DNA of 64,000 nt from Noviherbaspirillum_A sp047237965 (lineage in GTDB: Bacteria > Pseudomonadota > Gammaproteobacteria > Burkholderiales > Burkholderiaceae_D): NCBI RefSeq assembly GCF_047237965.1, contig NZ_JBDFLX010000001.1, forward strand, positions 620,001-684,000, in the 5' to 3' direction. Below the pieces are notes generated by a model that ran no database searches, was not told the DNA's origin, and saw nothing but the letters and a program-made list of their open reading frames with translations. Shown here in pieces: positions 18,204-26,844 of the stretch. The stretch's first letter is position 1, and each line of letters starts with the position of its first letter. Position numbers and translations under genes: made by a program.

Positions 18204-19214
18204 ATGAAGGACTTAGCGAGCTTTTCAGGGAACAGCGAAAGAATCCCGGCCGCAACAGCGCAACCACAAGTCCTCAGCCAAGTCCAACTGGTCACGATTT
18301 CGGAAGAAGAAGCCGGTCAGCGTATCGACAATTTCCTGCTGCGCATCTTCAAGGGCGTACCGAAAAGCCATGTCTACCGGGTGCTGCGCTCGGGCGAGGT
18401 GCGCGTCAACAAGGGCCGCGTCGACCAGACCTACCGGCTATGCGAGGGCGATGTGCTGCGCCTGCCGCCGGTGCGCACCAGCGAACGTGCGCCCTCGGGC
18501 GCGCCGGGCGCCGAATTCACCATCCTGCTCGAAGACAGCCATCTGCTGGTCATCGACAAGCCGGCAGGGGTGGCGGTCCATGGCGGTTCCGGCGTGAGCT
18601 ACGGCGTGATCGAGCAGCTGCGTTCCTCCCGCCCGGATGCCAAGTTCCTCGAACTGGTGCACCGGCTGGACCGCGATACCTCGGGCATCCTGATGCTGGC
18701 CAAAAAGCGCTCCGCGCTGACCAATCTGCACGAGCAGATCCGGGAAGGCAGCCTCGACAAGCGCTACTTCACGCTGGTGAAAGGCGACTGGACCAATCCG
18801 CGCCAGCACATCCGGCTGGCGCTGCATAAATACAGCACAGCGGACGGCGAGCGGCGGGTCAGGGTGCAATCCGACGGCATGGCGTCGCACACGATTTTCA
18901 ACCTTGTGAAAAAATATGGGCCTTATGCCTTGCTCGAAGCGGAACTGAAAACCGGGCGGACCCACCAGATCAGGGTGCATCTGGCATCGAGCGGATTTCC
19001 GATTGTCGGAGATGATAAATACGGCGACTTCGCCCTGAATCGCGAAATGCAGCGTTCCGAAGGGCAGAGGGCGGCCTTCAAGCGCATGTTCCTGCATGCG
19101 CACCAGCTGACCTTCATTCATCCCGACAGCGGCAAGCCGGTCACGCTGAAGGCGGGACTGCCGCCGGAATGCCAGCGCCTGCTCAAGGCACTGGAACAGC
19201 AAGCCGCGGGATGA
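18204..19214 (+). CDS. rluC: 23S rRNA pseudouridine synthase RluC
   Basis: Converts uridines 955, 2504 and 2580 (E. coli numbering) of 23S rRNA to pseudouridine. It has 336 residues with an N-terminal S4 RNA-binding domain (about 35-95; QRIDNFLLRIFKGVPKSHVY) and the RluA-type catalytic domain with the motif HRLDRDTSGIL (about 152-162) holding the catalytic aspartate. The divergent placement from rne and the downstream run HAD phosphatase–Rieske–S49 peptidase are typical for beta-proteobacteria. Confidence 0.94.
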   Translation: MKDLASFSGNSERIPAATAQPQVLSQVQLVTISEEEAGQRIDNFLLRIFKGVPKSHVYRVLRSGEVRVNKGRVDQTYRLCEGDVLRLPPVRTSERAPSGAPGAEFTILLEDSHLLVIDKPAGVAVHGGSGVSYGVIEQLRSSRPDAKFLELVHRLDRDTSGILMLAKKRSALTNLHEQIREGSLDKRYFTLVKGDWTNPRQHIRLALHKYSTADGERRVRVQSDGMASHTIFNLVKKYGPYALLEAELKTGRTHQIRVHLASSGFPIVGDDKYGDFALNREMQRSEGQRAAFKRMFLHAHQLTFIHPDSGKPVTLKAGLPPECQRLLKALEQQAAG

Positions 19215-19278
19215 CGCACAATTTGCAACTATCTAGAATGTCGTTACCAGAAAGCGAAAGGGCCTGAACGGCCACATC

Positions 19279-19938
19279 ATGCCAAGAAAACAATTTGATC
19301 TCATCGTATTCGACTGGGACGGCACCCTGATGGACAGCACCGGCACCATCGTCAAGTGCATCCAGGCCGCCGCGCGCGACCTCGGCCTGCCGGTTCCGGA
19401 CCATCGGGCGGCGTCCTATGTCATCGGCCTCGGCCTGCAGGACGCGATGGAAGCGGTGCTGCCTGACCTCGATCCAAAATACTATCCGCGCATGGTGGAG
19501 CGCTATCGTTACCATTACCTTGCCCAGGACCAGGAACTGACGCTGTTCGACGGCGTTGCGGACATGCTTGCCGACCTGTCCCAGCAGGGCTATTTCCTGG
19601 CAGTGGCCACCGGCAAGAGCAGGGTGGGGCTCAACCGCGCGCTCAACACCGCCAAGCTGCTGTCGGTGTTCGACGCTACTCGCTGCGCCGATGAAACCTT
19701 CTCCAAGCCGCATCCGGCCATGCTGCAGGAGCTGACCCGGGAACTTGGCCAGGATCTCAGGCGCACCGTCATGATCGGCGATACCACCCATGACCTGCAG
19801 ATGGCCATCAACGCCGGCGCCGGCGGCATCGGCGTGCACTATGGCGCTCATACGCCCGAAGAGCTCAAGCCGCTCAACCCCCTCTTCACCGCGGATTCCG
19901 TGCCGCATCTGCATGCCTGGCTCAACGAGCACGCCTGA
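19279..19938 (+). CDS. HAD-IA family phosphatase (phosphoglycolate-phosphatase-like)
   Basis: A 219-residue haloacid-dehalogenase-type hydrolase, likely acting on a small phosphorylated metabolite. Motif I is FDWDGTLMD (nucleophile Asp12, acid/base Asp14), motif II is VATGKSR near residue 112, and motif IV is MIGDTTHDLQMA near residue 165-176. A small helical cap is inserted after motif I. Its stop overlaps the ATG of the Rieske gene, so the two are translationally coupled. The true substrate is not deducible; Gph is the nearest well-known relative. Confidence 0.88.
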   Translation: MPRKQFDLIVFDWDGTLMDSTGTIVKCIQAAARDLGLPVPDHRAASYVIGLGLQDAMEAVLPDLDPKYYPRMVERYRYHYLAQDQELTLFDGVADMLADLSQQGYFLAVATGKSRVGLNRALNTAKLLSVFDATRCADETFSKPHPAMLQELTRELGQDLRRTVMIGDTTHDLQMAINAGAGGIGVHYGAHTPEELKPLNPLFTADSVPHLHAWLNEHA

Positions 19939-20309
19939 TGAGCGACACCGATATTTTCGTTTGCGAAGCGGCGGAACTTGAAGAGGGCGGCAGGGGCGTA
20001 CGTTTTCCGGTCACCGCCGGCTCTGAAGACCGCACCGGGTTTGTGGTGCGCTACGGCGGCAGCGTGCGCGGCTTCCTGAACCGCTGCGCCCATGTGCCGA
20101 TCGAGCTGGACTGGAACGAAGGCCAGTTCTTCGAACTGAGCGGCCTCTATCTGATGTGTTCCACCCATGGCGCACTCTACGACCCTGACACCGGGCGCTG
20201 CGCGGGCGGCCCTTGCCGCGGCGGCAGCCTTCGCCCGATTAGCGTCGTCGAGCGAGAGGGCAAAATCTACTGGCAGCCGGACGACTACATCCGTCCAGTC
20301 CGGGCCTGA
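19938..20309 (+). CDS. Rieske [2Fe-2S] ferredoxin-like protein
   Basis: A 123-residue soluble Rieske protein. Cluster ligands are Cys50-x-His52 and Cys74-x2-His77. The second box reads CSTHGALYDPDTGRCAGGPC. There is no membrane anchor and no catalytic domain, so it should act as an electron carrier or a small partner subunit. Its start overlaps the phosphatase stop by one base, and it is followed after 29 bp by the S49 peptidase. This small Rieske gene is a regular member of the rluC operon in related bacteria (from memory). Its partner is unknown. Confidence 0.9.
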   Translation: MSDTDIFVCEAAELEEGGRGVRFPVTAGSEDRTGFVVRYGGSVRGFLNRCAHVPIELDWNEGQFFELSGLYLMCSTHGALYDPDTGRCAGGPCRGGSLRPISVVEREGKIYWQPDDYIRPVRA

Positions 20310-20338
20310 GGCAGGCAACCAAGCAACGAGCGATAACA

Positions 20339-21346
20339 ATGAGCATGGATAACCAGAATAATTCGACTGCCTCCTCCACGCCGCCCGAAGCGCCGCTGCG
20401 CAGCGTCGCCTGGGAACGTGAAACCCTGGAAAAGCTGGCCTTTGCAACTTTAGCCGAGCAGCGCGCCCGGCGCCGCTGGAATATTTTCTTCCGCTTCCTG
20501 TTCGTCGGCCTGATTCTGCTGGGCCTGGCGCTGGCGTTCGACTATACCGGCGCCGATATGGAGGCCGTGGGCAAGCACAGCGCACTGATCGAGATCGACG
20601 GCACCATCGAAAGCGGTGGCGGAAGCGGCTCGGCCGATTCCGTGATACCCGCCCTGAACCGCGCCTTTTCCGATGTGGCGGCGGTCGGCGTGATCCTGCG
20701 CATCAACAGCCCCGGCGGCAGCCCTGTGCAGGCCGGCATCATCAACGACGAGATTCAGCGCCTGCGCAAGGCTTATCCGCAAAAGCCGTTGTATGTCGTG
20801 GTGGACGAAATGTGCGCCTCCGGCGGCTATTACATTGCCGCAGCGGCCGACCGCATCTATGTCAACAAGGCTAGCATCGTCGGCTCCATCGGCGTATTGA
20901 TGGATGGCTTCGGCTTCACTGGCCTGATGGACAAGCTGGGCATCGAGCGCCGGCTGCTGACGGCAGGCGAGAACAAGGGTTTCATGGACCCGTTCAGCCC
21001 GGTGCAGCCCAAGCAGGTCGAGTATGCACGCGGCATGGTCAATGAAATTCACCAGCAGTTCATCGACGTCGTGCGCCAGGGGCGCGGCAAGCGGCTCAAG
21101 GAAACGCCGGAAATGTTTACCGGCCTGTTCTGGAGCGGCGCGCGCGCAGTGGAACTGGGCCTTGCCGATGGTTTCGGCACCGTCAATACAGTGGCCCGCA
21201 ATGAATTAAAGACCGATGACATCGTCGATTACACCAAGCACGAAGGACTGCCCGAGCGGGTGCTGAAGAAGTTCGGCGCCGCGGTGGGCGCCGGGGCCGG
21301 CGCCTCCCTGCTTGGCAATGCGGGCGCCAGGCCTGCGCTGCGCTAG
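20339..21346 (+). CDS. S49 family signal peptide peptidase (SppA-like)
   Basis: Membrane-anchored serine protease that degrades cleaved signal peptides. It has 335 residues: a cytoplasmic N-terminus of about 48 residues, one transmembrane helix (about 49-67) and a single S49 domain (the short form). The Ser/Lys dyad is probably Ser161 in CASGGYY and Lys213 in AGENKGFMDP, spaced 52 residues as in the Bacillus SppA. INSPGGS near residue 122-128 and VGSIGVL near 181-187 are further family motifs. Last gene of the rluC operon, convergent with the methyltransferase gene. Confidence 0.9.
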   Translation: MSMDNQNNSTASSTPPEAPLRSVAWERETLEKLAFATLAEQRARRRWNIFFRFLFVGLILLGLALAFDYTGADMEAVGKHSALIEIDGTIESGGGSGSADSVIPALNRAFSDVAAVGVILRINSPGGSPVQAGIINDEIQRLRKAYPQKPLYVVVDEMCASGGYYIAAAADRIYVNKASIVGSIGVLMDGFGFTGLMDKLGIERRLLTAGENKGFMDPFSPVQPKQVEYARGMVNEIHQQFIDVVRQGRGKRLKETPEMFTGLFWSGARAVELGLADGFGTVNTVARNELKTDDIVDYTKHEGLPERVLKKFGAAVGAGAGASLLGNAGARPALR

Positions 21347-21371
21347 AGCACGCCGTCCGGCGGCATCCGGA

Positions 21372-22124
21372 TCATTGGGCCAGCAGGGAAAAAACAGTCG
21401 GCTTCTTGTGGAAGTCGGGTAGCTTCCCGGCGTCCACATCCCGTTTCCAGCGCGCAGCCGGCTGCGTCCGGATACTTTCCGTGGCCAGCGTGAGGTCGGT
21501 GGCGACGGAAATCAGCGTGCCCGGTTGACATGCCGCCGCCAGGGCTTCCAGCAGCGCGGCATTGCGGTAAGGCGTTTCAATGAACAACTGCGTCTGCCGC
21601 TCGCGCCGGGACCGGTCTTCCAGTTCGCGCAGGCGCTTCTGGCGCTGCACGGCATCGGTCGGCAAATAGCCGTTGAAGGCGAAACTCTGTCCGTTCAGGC
21701 CGCCGGCCATGACCGCCAGCAGCAGCGACGACGGCCCGACCAGCGGCCTGACCCGAATATTTTTTTCATGCGCAAGCCGCACCAGGTTGGCGCCCGGGTC
21801 GGCCACCGCCGGCACGCCCGCTTCGGAAATCAGGCCGGCATCCTGGCCATCCAGCAACGGTTGCAGCAGGGCAGGCAGCGCCGCTGCCTGGGTATTGACA
21901 TTGAGCTCGCTGATGCGGATTTCCTGCATCGGCCTGGCAAGCGGACGCGCTTGCGCCACGGTTTTCAGGAATGCCCGCGTAGTCTTCGCATTCTCGGCAA
22001 TGAAATAGTCCAGTCTTGCCGTGGCGGCTTGCACTTCCTCCGGAATTACATCGGAAAGCGTGCAGCCAGATGCGACGTCCGCCGGGCCGAGCGTATTGGG
22101 TAGCAGATAGAGCGTGCCGGTCAT
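21372..22124 (-). CDS. SAM-dependent tetrapyrrole-type methyltransferase, RsmI-related
   Basis: A 250-residue protein of the tetrapyrrole/diphthine methylase fold. It starts GTLYLLPNTLG and contains the SAM-site features LISEAGVPAVADPGANLV (about residues 98-115) and GPSSLLLAVMAGGLNGQSFAF-NGYLP (about 129-155), as in RsmI, which methylates C1402 ribose of 16S rRNA. It diverges from canonical RsmI and lacks its C-terminal extension, so it is probably the paralogous group. Target unknown. The ATG at 22122-22124 is chosen; a start at 22163 would overlap maf. It follows maf by 13 bp. Confidence 0.8.
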   Translation of the reverse strand: MTGTLYLLPNTLGPADVASGCTLSDVIPEEVQAATARLDYFIAENAKTTRAFLKTVAQARPLARPMQEIRISELNVNTQAAALPALLQPLLDGQDAGLISEAGVPAVADPGANLVRLAHEKNIRVRPLVGPSSLLLAVMAGGLNGQSFAFNGYLPTDAVQRQKRLRELEDRSRRERQTQLFIETPYRNAALLEALAAACQPGTLISVATDLTLATESIRTQPAARWKRDVDAGKLPDFHKKPTVFSLLAQ

Positions 22125-22137
22125 GGATTGGGATATA

Positions 22138-22752
22138 TCAGGTATGGGCGGTGAAAAAGGCAATGCCTGCGCGGCGCAGCATCGACGTCAGCGCAATCAG
22201 CGGCAGGCCGGTGAGGGCGGTCGGGTCGGCGCCGCGCACGCTTTCCAGCAGGGCAATGCCCAGCCCTTCGTTGCGGGCGCTGCCGGCGCAGTCATAGGGC
22301 TGCTCGATGTGCAGGTAAGCATCCAGTTCCGCGTCCGGCAGGTCGCGAAAAGCGACGAAGGTCTGCACATTTTCAATCTGGAGCGGCGTCCGGGCCGCAG
22401 GTCGGCCATCCAGCAGGCACAGTGCGGTATGAAATATCACCTCACGGCCGCGCATCAGTTGCAATTGCGCCAGGGCGTTGTCATGTGTTCCGGGCTTGCC
22501 GATCTGAATCCCGTCCAGCGTGGCGACCTGGTCGCAGCCTATAACCAGGCATCCCGGGGCCTGCGACGAGATCGCCATAGCCTTCTGCTCACACAGTCGC
22601 ATCGCAGTCGCTTCCGGCGATTCACCTGGCTCCGGCGTCTCGTCGATGTCCGGCGACAGTACTTCAAACGGAAGGCGCAGGCGCTCCAGCAGTTCCTTGC
22701 GATAGGGAGAACTTGATCCGAGTATCAGTCTAGGAGCGGCGTTTTCTGGCAT
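22138..22752 (-). CDS. maf: Maf-like nucleotide pyrophosphatase (YceF type)
   Basis: House-cleaning nucleoside triphosphate pyrophosphatase. The YceF subgroup acts on 7-methyl-GTP. Its 204 residues open with LILGSSSPYRKELLERL (about residues 10-26), the family's N-terminal signature, and contain SPDIDE, the VIGCDQVA segment and the C-terminal GADPTALTGLPLIAL. The neighbourhood yceF–yceD–rpmF–plsX matches the conserved arrangement known from E. coli, with maf on the opposite strand. Start chosen at the ATG at 22750-22752; an upstream ATG would add ten residues into the divergent promoter. Confidence 0.9.
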   Translation of the reverse strand: MPENAAPRLILGSSSPYRKELLERLRLPFEVLSPDIDETPEPGESPEATAMRLCEQKAMAISSQAPGCLVIGCDQVATLDGIQIGKPGTHDNALAQLQLMRGREVIFHTALCLLDGRPAARTPLQIENVQTFVAFRDLPDAELDAYLHIEQPYDCAGSARNEGLGIALLESVRGADPTALTGLPLIALTSMLRRAGIAFFTAHT

Positions 22753-22798
22753 GGCGCGTCGGGATGGCGGTGAATTGATCAAAAACCCGTCTAAGGCT

Positions 22799-22828
22799 TT
22801 GACGATTAAAGAAAAAGCCTGTTATTAT
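22799..22828 (+). promoter_or_regulatory. sigma-70-type promoter of yceD–rpmF
   Basis: TTGACG (22799-22804) and TATTAT (22823-22828) are separated by 18 bp and lie 17 bp before the yceD ATG at 22845, giving a leader of about 10 bases. Both hexamers match the consensus at five of six positions. It is divergent from maf. Confidence 0.6.
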
Positions 22829-22844
22829 CGCAGGTTTTCCGGCT

Positions 22845-23351
22845 ATGCCTAAACCTATGGACGCTTTCGTCATCGACGCCTTTGATTTTTGTCGTCAAAA
22901 ACTTGAGCGCGCCGGCGAAACGGCGCTTGCGGACATGCCGCGGCTGACAGCCGAACTCACCGATGCGCAGGGCAGCCTGCACTGGGCGGTGCAGGGCGGC
23001 TCGGATGGGAAGGGTCATCCCAAGCTGACGTTGCAGGTGTCCGGTCCGGTGCATCTGCGTTGCCAGCGTTGCCTGCAGCCTTTCGAGTTTGCGATCGATT
23101 CGTCCTCGGTGCTGATTCTCGCCCAGGACGAAGCCAGTGCCGATGCCCTTGAAGAGCAATTGGACGATGACAGCGTCGACGTCGTTGCCGGTTCCAGAAC
23201 CATGGACATGGCGGCAATGATCGAGGATGAAGCCCTGCTGGCGCTGCCCTTGTCGCCAAAGCATGATGTCTGCCCGGACCCGGCGGATTTCGCGGCGGCC
23301 AGCAGCAAGAAGGCGGAATCGCCGTTCGCGGTGCTCAAGAATTTGAAGTAG
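22845..23351 (+). CDS. yceD: YceD/DUF177 family protein
   Basis: A 168-residue member of the DUF177/YceD family, linked in E. coli and plants to accumulation of 23S rRNA, and almost always encoded directly before rpmF. Diagnostic features are the single Cys-x2-Cys pair CQRCLQPF at about residue 73-80, and the C-terminal ALLALPLSPKHDVCP. It is cytoplasmic and acidic. Start is the ATG at 22845, directly behind a good promoter; another Met follows four residues later. Confidence 0.9.
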   Translation: MPKPMDAFVIDAFDFCRQKLERAGETALADMPRLTAELTDAQGSLHWAVQGGSDGKGHPKLTLQVSGPVHLRCQRCLQPFEFAIDSSSVLILAQDEASADALEEQLDDDSVDVVAGSRTMDMAAMIEDEALLALPLSPKHDVCPDPADFAAASSKKAESPFAVLKNLK

Positions 23352-23450
23352 TGATTCGACCCTGGCTGGATGCGGGGTGTTTCAAATACTGCCGGTCTCG
23401 TGCTGGCAGGGATGTTCCCGGTTCCGGCAGTCGAATCATCAGTCGGATGT

Positions 23451-23459
23451 GTTAAAATT
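23451..23459 (+). promoter_or_regulatory. possible extended -10 promoter for rpmF
   Basis: TG-T-TAAAAT (23451-23459) matches an extended -10 element, 26 bp upstream of rpmF. No clear -35 is visible, as can be the case with extended -10 promoters. It would give rpmF–plsX transcription additional to read-through from yceD. Confidence 0.35.
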
Positions 23460-23484
23460 TCAGATCTCAGTTTTAGGAGTTATC

Positions 23485-23667
23485 ATGGCAGTTCAACAAA
23501 ATAAGAAGTCCCCGTCCAAGCGTGGCATGCATCGCGCGCATGATTTCCTGGTTGCGCCTCCGATCGCGGTAGAGCCGACCACCGGCGAAACCCATCGTCG
23601 TCACCACATCAGCCCGAACGGTTTCTACCGTGGCCGCAAAGTGCTGAAGACCAAGAACGACGAGTAA
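23485..23667 (+). CDS. rpmF: 50S ribosomal protein L32
   Basis: A 60-residue basic ribosomal protein of the large subunit. The N-terminus MAVQQNKKSPSKRGMHRAHD is the standard L32 opening. This version lacks the four cysteines of zinc-binding L32 forms, as usual in beta-proteobacteria, and ends with GFYRGRKVLKTKN. A strong AGGAG lies eight bases before the ATG. It is followed by a terminator-like structure before plsX. Confidence 0.97.
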   Translation: MAVQQNKKSPSKRGMHRAHDFLVAPPIAVEPTTGETHRRHHISPNGFYRGRKVLKTKNDE

Positions 23668-23679
23668 TCACACCATTGT

Positions 23680-23728
23680 GCCAAGCTGAACGCGGCGTAA
23701 CGAGTTATACGACTTGGCGCCGCTTTTT
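23680..23728 (+). terminator. terminator / possible pseudoknot between rpmF and plsX
   Basis: GCGGCG (23692-23697) pairs with CGCCGC (23718-23723), followed directly by five T, a terminator form. A second pairing, GCCAAG (23680-23685) with CTTGGC (23713-23718), interleaves with it in pseudoknot order and shares one base. It probably reduces transcription into plsX after abundant rpmF messages. Whether the interleaved pairing forms is inference. Confidence 0.55.
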
Positions 23729-23811
23729 ATATGCTCAAGCAACATTTTCTGTCATTTTGACTCATGCCGATTCTGGCCGATAATGCGGTTGGGCCAGGCA
23801 CTGAAACAATA

Positions 23812-24903
23812 ATGACAATTACACTTTCCATAGACTGCATGGGTGGCGACCACGGTCCGTCGGTCACTGTTCCCGCTGCAGTATCCTTTCTCGCCGCAGA
23901 GCCCGGCGCCGCGCTGATATTGGTTGGTAAAACCGAGGTCATCGAAGCCGAACTCAAAAAGCACAAGGCAGCAAACCACCCCCGTATCACGATCGTCAAT
24001 GCCACCGAGGTGGTCACGATGGACGATACGCTGGAAGTGGCGATGCGCCGGAAGAAAGACTCCTCGATGCGGGTTGCGATCAGCCTGGTCAAGGAAGGCC
24101 GCGCCCAGGCGTGCGTCTCGGCCGGCAACACCGGTGCGCTGATGGCGGTTTCCCGTTACCTGCTCAAGACCCTGCCTGGCGTTGACAGGCCAGCGATCTG
24201 CACCATACTCCCTAACCAGAAAGACGGCCCGACCTACATGCTGGATCTGGGCGCGAACGTCGACTGCGAGCCCCAGCACCTGCACCAGTTTGCCCTGATG
24301 GGCTCGGCCCTGGTGTCGGCCATGGAAGGCAAGTCCAAGCCTACGGTCGGCCTGCTCAATATCGGCGAAGAGGATATCAAGGGCAACGACCTTGTAAAGC
24401 GGACAGCGCAGCTGCTGCGCGAAGACCATGCCCGCGGCATCCTGAATTTCCACGGCAACGTCGAAGGCAATGACATTTTCGAGGGCACGACAGATATCGT
24501 CGTCTGCGACGGCTTTGTCGGCAACGTGGTGCTGAAGGCGTCAGAAGGCGTTGGACGGTTCGTCAAGAACGCGCTGACCGCCGAGTTCAAGCGCAATCCG
24601 CTGAACATGCTCGGCGCGCTGATCGCCAGCGGTGCCATTCGCGCTTTTTCACGCCGCATGAATCCGTCCCGCTACAATGGCGCCAGTCTGCTGGGCTTGC
24701 GCGGCCTGGTGTTCAAGAGCCATGGCGGCGAAAACGCCTACGGCTACGAATTTGCAATCAAACGCGCGTACGAGGCAGTGCACCATGATGTACTTGCCCG
24801 GATTTCAAAAGCCATCGCGGAACTGATGCCTCAGGCAGGTCAGTCAGCACAGACCGAAGACGCCCAGCCTGCTCCGCGACTCACCGAAGATAAAACCGCA
24901 TGA
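23812..24903 (+). CDS. plsX: phosphate acyltransferase PlsX
   Basis: Makes acyl-phosphate from acyl-ACP and phosphate, feeding PlsY in phospholipid synthesis. Peripheral at the inner membrane. It has 363 residues with the N-terminal IDCMGGDHGP (about residues 7-16), SAGNTGALMA (about 104-113), FHGNVEGNDIFEG (about 218-230) and the FVGNVVLKASEG segment. Start is the ATG at 23812; an in-frame ATG at 23764 would add 16 residues with no family similarity. Its stop overlaps the fabH start by the ATGA arrangement. Confidence 0.95.
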   Translation: MTITLSIDCMGGDHGPSVTVPAAVSFLAAEPGAALILVGKTEVIEAELKKHKAANHPRITIVNATEVVTMDDTLEVAMRRKKDSSMRVAISLVKEGRAQACVSAGNTGALMAVSRYLLKTLPGVDRPAICTILPNQKDGPTYMLDLGANVDCEPQHLHQFALMGSALVSAMEGKSKPTVGLLNIGEEDIKGNDLVKRTAQLLREDHARGILNFHGNVEGNDIFEGTTDIVVCDGFVGNVVLKASEGVGRFVKNALTAEFKRNPLNMLGALIASGAIRAFSRRMNPSRYNGASLLGLRGLVFKSHGGENAYGYEFAIKRAYEAVHHDVLARISKAIAELMPQAGQSAQTEDAQPAPRLTEDKTA

Positions 24904-25886
24904 CCCTTTACAGCAAAATCATCGGTACAGGTAGCTACCTGCCGCCACGCCGGGTAAGCAATGATGAACTGTCCGCGCAACTGGCGGAGCAGGGCATCGA
25001 GACCTCCGACGAGTGGATCGTATCGCGCAGTGGCATATCGGCCCGTCATTATGCGGATGCCGACATGAAGTCCAGTGATCTCGCCGTCAAGGCCGCGCAG
25101 AATGCGCTCGACATGGCAGGCTGCAGCGTCAACGAGGTCGACCTGATACTGTTGGCGACTTCCACCCCGGATTATTTCGGCGGTTTTCCCAGCACCGCAT
25201 GCGTGGTGCAGAACAAGCTCGGCATTACCAATCACTGTGCAGCGGTAGATATCCAGGCGGTATGCAGCGGCTTCGTCTATGCACTGTCGATGGCCGACAG
25301 CTTCATCCGGACCGGCATGCACAAGAAGGTGCTGGTGATCGGCGCCGAAGTGTTTTCCCGCATTCTGGACTTCAAGGACCGCACTACATGCGTGCTGTTC
25401 GGCGATGGCGCCGGCGCAGTCCTGATGTCCACCGCGAATGAGCCCGGCATACTGGCAACCCGATTGCATGCCGACGGCAGCCAGGCCGGCATACTGTGCG
25501 TCCCTGGCAGTGTCAGTGCTGGCGCGATTGCCGGCAGCGCCTTCCTGCACATGGATGGCCAGGCGGTCTTCAAGCTCGCGGTGTCGGTGCTGGAGAAGGT
25601 CGCGCACGAGGCACTGGATGCTGCTGGCGTGTCGGCTTCCGAGGTCGACTGGCTCATTCCGCATCAGGCAAACATCCGCATCATGCAGGGCACGGCCCGG
25701 AAATTGGGCATGCCCATGGAAAAGATGGTGGTGACCGTCGATCAGCACGGCAACACATCGGCGGCATCGATCCCGCTGGCGCTCGACCAGGCCATGCGCG
25801 ATGGCCGCATCAAGCCGGGCCAGACCGTGCTGATGGAAGGCGTCGGCGGCGGCTTTACCTGGGGTGCGGCGCTGGTCCGCATGTGA
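24900..25886 (+). CDS. fabH: 3-oxoacyl-ACP synthase III FabH
   Basis: Condenses acetyl-CoA with malonyl-ACP to start fatty acid synthesis. It has 328 residues with the catalytic triad Cys122 (AVCSGF), His255 (PHQANIRI) and Asn285 (HGNTSAAS), offset about 11 residues from E. coli FabH. The C-terminal GVGGGFTWGAALVR is the family end. Start overlaps the plsX stop. Part of the plsX–fabH–fabD–fabG operon. Confidence 0.96.
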   Translation: MTLYSKIIGTGSYLPPRRVSNDELSAQLAEQGIETSDEWIVSRSGISARHYADADMKSSDLAVKAAQNALDMAGCSVNEVDLILLATSTPDYFGGFPSTACVVQNKLGITNHCAAVDIQAVCSGFVYALSMADSFIRTGMHKKVLVIGAEVFSRILDFKDRTTCVLFGDGAGAVLMSTANEPGILATRLHADGSQAGILCVPGSVSAGAIAGSAFLHMDGQAVFKLAVSVLEKVAHEALDAAGVSASEVDWLIPHQANIRIMQGTARKLGMPMEKMVVTVDQHGNTSAASIPLALDQAMRDGRIKPGQTVLMEGVGGGFTWGAALVRM

Positions 25887-25911
25887 CAGACAAAAAAGAC
25901 AAGAAGACACG

Positions 25912-26844
25912 ATGAAATTCGCATTTGTATTTCCCGGGCAGGGATCGCAGGCCATCGGCATGCTCAATGGTTTCAGCGAAAACCCGGTCGTCAAGGACAC
26001 CCTGTCCGAGGCCTCCGAAGCCATCAAGGTGGACCTTGCCAAGCTGGTCGCCGAAGGTCCGAAGGAAAAACTCGATCTCACTACCAATACCCAGCCGGTG
26101 ATGCTGGCTGCCGCGGTCGCAACCTGGCGCGCCTGGTTGGCTGCCGGTGGTGCAATGCCGGCGCTGGTAGCCGGTCATAGCCTGGGCGAATATTCCGCGC
26201 TGGTGGCAGCCGGCGCGATCCAGTTTGCCGACGCCGTGCCTCTGGTACGTTTTCGTGCGCAGGCCATGCAGGAAGCGGTGCCGGTCGGGCAGGGCGGCAT
26301 GGCTGCCATTCTCGGCCTTTCAGATGAGGACGTGCGCGCCGCCTGTGCCGATGCGGCGCAGGGCGAAGTTGTCGAGCCGGTCAACTTCAACGCGCCGGCC
26401 CAGGTCGTCATCGCAGGGCACAAGGGCGCGGTCGAGCGCGCCTGCGAGGCTGCCAAGGCACGCGGCGCCAAGCGTGCGCTGGTCTTGCCTGTCTCGGCGC
26501 CGTTTCATTCGTCGCTGCTGCAACCCGCTTCGATCAGGCTGCGCGATTACATGGAGGGGCTGACCTTCGCCGCCCCAGCCCTGCCGCTGATCAACAATGT
26601 TGATGTGGCCATCGTCAATGATCCGGCGTCCATCAAGGATGCGCTGGTGCGCCAGGCTGCCAGTCCCGTGCGCTGGGTTGAGACCGTGCAGAAGATCGCG
26701 GCGGAAGGCGTAACCCATGTGATCGAATGCGGTCCCGGCAAGGTGCTGTCCGGCCTCACGAAGCGGATCAACGGCGACCTCACCGGCGATGCGATCGTCG
26801 ATCAGGCATCTCTCGAAAGAATACTGGAGCTCGTTAAGCAATGA
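25912..26844 (+). CDS. fabD: malonyl-CoA:ACP transacylase FabD
   Basis: Transfers the malonyl group from CoA to acyl carrier protein. It has 310 residues with FVFPGQGSQ at residues about 5-13, the active serine Ser90 in GHSLGEY, and the conserved histidine in VSAPFHSSLL near residue 202. The start ATG at 25912 opens MKFAFVFPGQ. The stop overlaps fabG by four bases, so translation is coupled. Confidence 0.96.
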   Translation: MKFAFVFPGQGSQAIGMLNGFSENPVVKDTLSEASEAIKVDLAKLVAEGPKEKLDLTTNTQPVMLAAAVATWRAWLAAGGAMPALVAGHSLGEYSALVAAGAIQFADAVPLVRFRAQAMQEAVPVGQGGMAAILGLSDEDVRAACADAAQGEVVEPVNFNAPAQVVIAGHKGAVERACEAAKARGAKRALVLPVSAPFHSSLLQPASIRLRDYMEGLTFAAPALPLINNVDVAIVNDPASIKDALVRQAASPVRWVETVQKIAAEGVTHVIECGPGKVLSGLTKRINGDLTGDAIVDQASLERILELVKQ

